Shown here piece after piece: positions 59,084-64,000 of a stretch of DNA of 64,000 nucleotides. Position 1 is the stretch's first letter. Each line of letters opens with the position of its first letter. The DNA is from Isoperla grammatica. Its lineage: Eukaryota; Arthropoda; Insecta; Plecoptera; Perlodidae. Under the pieces are notes generated by a model. The model had not been told where the DNA came from and ran no database searches. It saw only the letters and a program-made list of their open reading frames with translations. The translations under genes were made by a program, and so were the position numbers. The DNA lies in the NCBI GenBank assembly GCA_945910005.1, contig OX246748.1:17588080-17652079 (forward strand), in the 5' to 3' direction.

Positions 59084-59393
59084 GGGGGGGACAACACTGA
59101 AAATCCTAGCTTCTGCTCTATGGCAACAATTAAACTGAAACTTGTTGAACACACCAAACACTTACCTAAAGTTATTAATTTTTTTTTTTTTTTTATATTT
59201 ACATTTCTATTGTTATTGACATTGTTGTTGTTATTACAACAATGCACACCGGGAAAACGATTACATAAGAACCAATTGAGATAATCAACTTTTGTAAAGT
59301 GTTATTTGAAGTTATGCAGACAAGCAATGAAATGATGCATCACCACTTTGAACCTGTGTTTTTTATGGAGGCTATGCATTTTTTACTTTTAAC

Positions 59394-59428
<35 letters not shown>

Positions 59429-59807
59429 TTTTAATGAAAAAAAATACTTTTTACATAGATACAAACTTGGCCATGCATCATTTTATCTTTATGGCATTGG
59501 AGAACATACACACAAAATATTATAAGATTTAGGTGACCAGTTTAGAAGATATGAATTTCTCCATAGTACTGTATTGTGTAGGAAAAATACTTCCTGCAAA
59601 ATCACAACAAAACCTGTCTTTGCTCGCATTTTAGGCCAAACACGCAACGCATACATCCACAAGAATATAGATATGAGTATTTTATATGAAATATATAATT
59701 TACTTTGTGTTTTGAATTGATTTTTAATAGTTTAAACAATTAAATAAAAAAAATTGTAGATTGAAATTTTTTTGTTTAAATAATGAGATTTTCAGTGTTG
59801 TCCCCCC
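59084..59807. mobile_element. TIR element, GGGGGGACAACACTG type
   Basis: The left end GGGGGGACAACACTGAAAAT and right end ATTTTCAGTGTTGTCCCCCC are perfect inverse copies over at least 20 bp. Flanks are TTTTTA and TTTAG, suggesting a short TTA/TTTA duplication. The 724-bp interior is AT-rich and contains an A tract of about 28 at 59398-59426. There is no transposase. Confidence 0.8.
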
Positions 59808-60213
59808 TTTAGTTCCTAATTTAAATTCATATCCCTCAAACTCTTACCTGTATTATGGGCCTACAAGTTGAGCCATCAATATGACCTTTAGTCTAGCTAG
59901 AAGTAGGCCTAGACCTACAAAATAAATTAAGCTTACAACTCCTCGGCCGAAAATACCGAGCCAATAAATATTTCACAATCCAATACTAGAGCCGTCTGAT
60001 GAGATACTCTTCTGTGAATTTCTTACTTCACGATACGTATTTTAGATAGTTAACTAATCATTCATGCCCCGAGATATTTTTATAGGTAGCAGACTGGAAA
60101 CAATAATACCATATATAACCTTCCGTGAGGGCCCCCTTTCGTCGAACCGCTGTCAACTGGAGGTAGATCGTATTAGTGAATTTGCTTGAAGAATACCGTT
60201 GTTTCGTATTTAA

Positions 60214-60643
60214 TAGTGATGCGGACGATAATCGTATATCAATACGATACGCGACGTCATATCGCGCATATCCCGATATTCATCGCGATATTATTTTGCA
60301 CCCAGTATCATGATAAATTATTGTTAATACGTCTTGTTATCGTCGTAGTTGACAACTTTGCGCGGCGGTTATTTGATTATATTATCACTAATTAGCTTTC
60401 AGTAATTTCAAATGATGACACTGACGTATAAAAAACTAACTTAATTACTTAACTATAAACCAACTATCGAAGACATTACGTACTAGTATAACTTGGGAAA
60501 CGTCTCCATTCGGCGTGATTTCTCGATATTATGGTGATAGTATTATTACATATATGCTCACGATATTATCATGGTATATTGCGATATATTGTGAAAAAAA
60601 ATGGGATTTTCGATATGAATTTATTTATCATATCCCATCCTTA
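60214..60643. mobile_element. hAT-like element rich in ATCGATAT words
   Basis: The left end TAGTGATGCGGACGATA and right end TATCATATCCCATCCTTA are imperfect inverse copies. The flanks GTATTTAA (60206-60213) and GTATTTGA (60644-60651) match at 7 of 8. The interior repeats CGATA/TATCG words (CATCGCGATATTATTT, TTGCGATATATTG). It is 430 bp and non-coding. Confidence 0.7.
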
Positions 60644-60917
60644 GTATTTGATGTACGTGTCAGATTGATTGATTGATCACGTTGCATGTAATGTTTACAT
60701 ATCAGACTTTGAGTAATGTGGTGTCTATCTTCTTTGCGTTCACATGCAAATGGGCTGAATCATTTAGCAGTACCGACTCATCATTGCAATATTAACATGT
60801 TTTGGTATTTGGACGAAACGATAACAAGAACTCGTGAAGTCGTGAGTGTCTGGGCCTGTGTCAATAACGTCTATTTTGATTACGTGTAAGTGGTTTATCC
60901 TACGTGTTGCTTTTAAG

Positions 60918-61361
60918 TAGGGCTGCCCAACGATAAAAAAAATCATATCGATACCGCGGGAAGAAATATCGATATCGCGTTGCGATATCGAAGTTTTCAA
61001 GTGACGTACCGATATCGGCGATATCGCCACATCGAAACTTTTCTCGTCTGTTTTTAGGATTTACAGGCCAGCTAGAGGTCATTCTTTAAACAATATTACG
61101 TAAAGAAATATTTTAGCTTTGAAATGTCTTACTATGTGTGTCAATTTGTTTGTTGTACTATTCAAATTGTAAAATATCCACACAAAACAGCGATGGTGTG
61201 GTTGGCGTGACGTGATACGTAATCGTTTTTTTGTATCAATTAGCTTATTAGGCACAAGTTCGATATCGCGATATGTACGATATATTAATTCTATATCGAT
61301 ATCGAATTATTTATCTATTATCGATATTGTATCGAATTATCGATATCGTTGGGCAGCCCTA
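60918..61361. mobile_element. hAT-type element, TSD CTTTTAAG
   Basis: The ends TAGGGCTGCCCAACGATA and TATCGTTGGGCAGCCCTA (with one spacer base) are inverse copies over about 17 bp. An exact 8-bp duplication CTTTTAAG flanks them (60910-60917 and 61362-61369). The 444-bp interior is full of ATCGATATCG palindromes. It has no transposase. Confidence 0.92.
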
Positions 61362-61443
61362 CTTTTAAGCCAATCCTAACGGAATTGATTGCCCTTGGCA
61401 GCAGTTCTTGATTTTGGTGAATGTTTTGTGAACAACCTATTAA

Positions 61444-61731
61444 AGGGGTTCTCACCCGCTAGTTTTATTTTTTACCATATGATCTACTGCACCACACCAA
61501 TCGATAATGAACCATTAAACATCGTAAGTTGAAACCTGTGAATTGTTATTAATTAATGAAATTTCTGGTGAACTGCCGCGGCGACTGTTGGTGTCAGCCG
61601 GCTTTTGGTGCGAGTGTACTCGAAGCGATATATCTAAAAAAAAAAAAATAGACGGCCTTGGTGTACTCCATTCGACACCGCATAGCAGACCGCGTTCATT
61701 GTGCATGCGTTGACTATTTCCCCTCCCAATA

Positions 61732-61772
<41 letters not shown>

Positions 61773-62193
61773 CTTGGCTTACTTGACACCAACTCGACAG
61801 TCGACACCCGCCGACTCGACGTGCACAGCAACGCACAGCAACGCTCAAAACGAAATGGAGCACCCGATTACACATCTTTATTTTGTACCTGAACGGAAGC
61901 TCCGATTACAAAACCAAAATATACGAAATACGCAGAAAAGAAAGACGCAGCGAAAAGTATTACATCATTTTTTTTTTTGAGCAGAATCCTCGAAGGTCCC
62001 AAGGCATACAGGTCGTCCCAATGCTATTTCTTATGGGAGATTTTCGCCGATGGGACCTAGCTCGAAAATCACTAACTTTGATATTTTTTTCCCGGGTTAT
62101 GGTGAACCCGATTTCTTTTCATTTAGTCGCTAATTTCATAGCTAATCAGCCTTAGTTAAACATATTTTTTTGGTGTAGCGGGTGAGAACCCCT
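61444..62193. mobile_element. TTAA-flanked element (piggyBac/Kolobok type)
   Basis: The ends AGGGGTTCTCACCCGCTA and TAGCGGGTGAGAACCCCT are perfect 18-bp inverse copies. Each is bordered by TTAA (61440-61443 and 62194-62197), the target of piggyBac and Kolobok transposases. The 750-bp interior has a (CT)n microsatellite at 61735-61770 and short frames that match nothing I recognise, so it is probably non-autonomous. Confidence 0.88.
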
Positions 62194-64000
62194 TTAACTG
62201 TTATTAGGCGCACACAGCAATATCGCAAAGAGGAGTTCAAACATACCGTTCTTACTAATGCTTTTTGAATCCACAAATGTTTTGATCTCATTGCGATTCT
62301 CAAGGTTATGTGTCAACTGGGGACGTCAAGTGTTGATTATCGAATAATGCACCGACAAACTACGTGTTATCAATGGGTAAAGTGACAAACTGTTTAGTAC
62401 GTATTGATTACCTTACGAATCAATCATTTATCTTTCTTGAAGCGAACATCTAGCCCATGTTTGTCGACACACGGTTTACTGGTATGAGTCGAAGGCTTTC
62501 GGTTTGCTCGCTGTCAACTTGCCGGTGAAGGAAGCAGCTGGAGAGGCGACATGATCGGTCCTTCAAAAGTAATTTATGCCAACACAAAACAAACCACAAT
62601 ATCACATAATTCTTTGGGAAAAATTTACAATTTAATTAATTATTGGTTACGAAAGTAGGTGCCAATCGGCTGGAATGGTGTAGCCATTCTTCTCTCGAGT
62701 GAGCAAGACCTCGGTCGAAACGTCTCGTTATATTTGTATTATGTCTTTTATGTGTACCTACTTCAAACTCGCAAATCCGTCATCTTACTACACGAAGGTA
62801 AGCTGTTGGATCCTTTCCTTAATTAATTATTGATAAATAAATATTGATTGAAAGGTTGTAAAATGATCAGATTAAAATGATTGACGTCCTTAGATTTTAC
62901 AATGTGTTCTTTGATTCCTATTTTATTTATGTATGCTATGGTACTTTTCAAGTACTATTTGAAAGTATATTGAAAATCCTTGCATTCTTTATAGAAAAAA
63001 GAAGCTGGTGTTTTTAATATAAAATTTAGACCTGCACAATTATTATTTTATTTTTAACCATCATTTTCCAAAACGTGTTGTTATTTATTTAAGTAGTATA
63101 ACATAAGGGTAGTTTTAAAGTTGTACAAGTAAAAGTCGATTGTAATCTGGATATTTAGTGGTAAAAAAGTGCTTCACATAGGTTTTATATTCACATTTAA
63201 AAAACCATTCACATTTATTTTTTATTTAAAGGAAAATAAAAAAGAGTAGAAATTAAAACCCATACCTGCAGTCAATTATTAAATTATTGACACGGCAAGA
63301 GAAAGCAAATGAATGTGCGTAATGTTTTAAAACGAATTTTCTAATTCACTTTTCCCTTGTTCTCAATACTACTTGACCCTTTTGATACGAGGATGTGAGT
63401 GATCGATAATTTTTTTTATTTCGTTTGTCTGTTTTTGGGAGAGGTTAGAGGAGGGGTTACTGTATTTCATTGTGAGTGCCTTGTGGCAATGTGAAGCATC
63501 CTTCGGGCGTCGAAAATCTCTCTAGAGCAACAATCGTTATTTTTACGAGATACCCCCCACCCCCCTCCCACTCTATACACTTGGAAGTCATCACGGCTAA
63601 ACTTGTGTATCCTCATTATTTCTGTTTTTCCTTATAAGTTCCCTGAGTAGGTCAGAAGGCGTCAAGTAGTCTACGTTAGACACATTGTTAGGGTGAAACG
63701 CTCTTATCCGTGATGAAGATGCCCAGGCGGAAATGAATTCGGTGTTGAACTATAAAGCGTTGTTTTATTGCGATATTATTATTTCTAGCGGACAATACAA
63801 AACACGTTGTTTTGAAGCATCAACTAAGATCTAGTTATTGTTTTATTTTCAATGTGCAGTTATAGTCAGTACAAACAAAACAGAACATTATGATGGCAAC
63901 AAGAAATAGGGCCGAGGGCCATAGCACAACATGATACAAACTTTACCGTTAAAGTTAATCTATTCTTAATAAATGTAGGGATATCAACAAAAATATAATT

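Larger units (their letters stand above)
57105..64000 (+). other. cno: cno intron 6, incomplete
   Basis: It starts with the donor GTGAGT and runs past the window end. No acceptor followed by canoe-like coding sequence was recognised. It contains a hairpin (57817-58006), a long-TIR element (59084-59807), two hATs, a TTAA-flanked element (61444-62193) and a hairpin-family fragment near 62690-62815. The last 1.2 kb (62820-64000) shows no gene or repeat I can name. Confidence 0.8.

Noticed and set aside
57105..64000. search for the next canoe exon (end of RA2, FHA)
   Set aside because: No acceptor followed by a matching phase-1 coding stretch was recognised; the exon is taken to lie beyond the window.

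Overview
This is a eukaryotic, almost certainly arthropod, nuclear window. It holds the 5' part of one protein-coding gene on the + strand, embedded in a dense field of transposons and repeats. The gene is the canoe/afadin orthologue (cno, AFDN family), a scaffold linking Rap1/Ras GTPases to adherens junctions. Six coding exons can be placed by splice signals, matching phase and conserved protein sequence: 8996-9112, 42696-42888, 45963-46072, 48218-48377, 52167-52453 and 56975-57104. They join into an open frame of 332 codons plus one base, covering the N-terminus, the first Ras-association domain (RA1), a lysine-rich linker and most of RA2. The FHA, DIL, PDZ and actin-binding parts must lie beyond the right edge; no further exon was recognised after 57104. 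Arthropod origin is inferred from the insect-like canoe sequence, very long introns and non-bacterial, AT-rich repeat-laden DNA; the species is not identifiable.

Layout. Bases 1-8995: upstream flank with a tRNA-derived SINE, a probable hAT element and a 2.3-kb satellite of 14 units of about 165 bp, each carrying an internal TAG microsatellite. Bases 9113-42695: a 33.6-kb first intron packed with SINEs, MITEs with long terminal inverted repeats (TIRs), a Harbinger-like element carrying a MADF-domain reading frame, a tandem MITE array and long TTTA microsatellites. Bases 42889-56974: introns 2-5, with four hAT-type insertions bounded by exact 8-bp target duplications or near-exact nested ones, two degenerate LINE remnants (one split by a hAT) and long perfect hairpins. 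Bases 57105-64000: the incomplete sixth intron with two further hAT elements, a TTAA-flanked element and another long-TIR element.

No prokaryotic system, CRISPR array, rRNA or functional tRNA gene was found. The most noteworthy content is the transposon archaeology. At least seven non-autonomous hAT insertions have recognisable 8-bp target duplications, and several sit 16-72 bp from cno splice sites. One hAT is nested inside another's terminal repeat. Three unrelated-TIR hATs share the same internal GC hairpin. A hairpin-forming family shares a roughly 17-bp word and hammerhead-like motifs suggestive of Penelope-type or retrozyme sequences. All alignments were done by eye; no database search was run.
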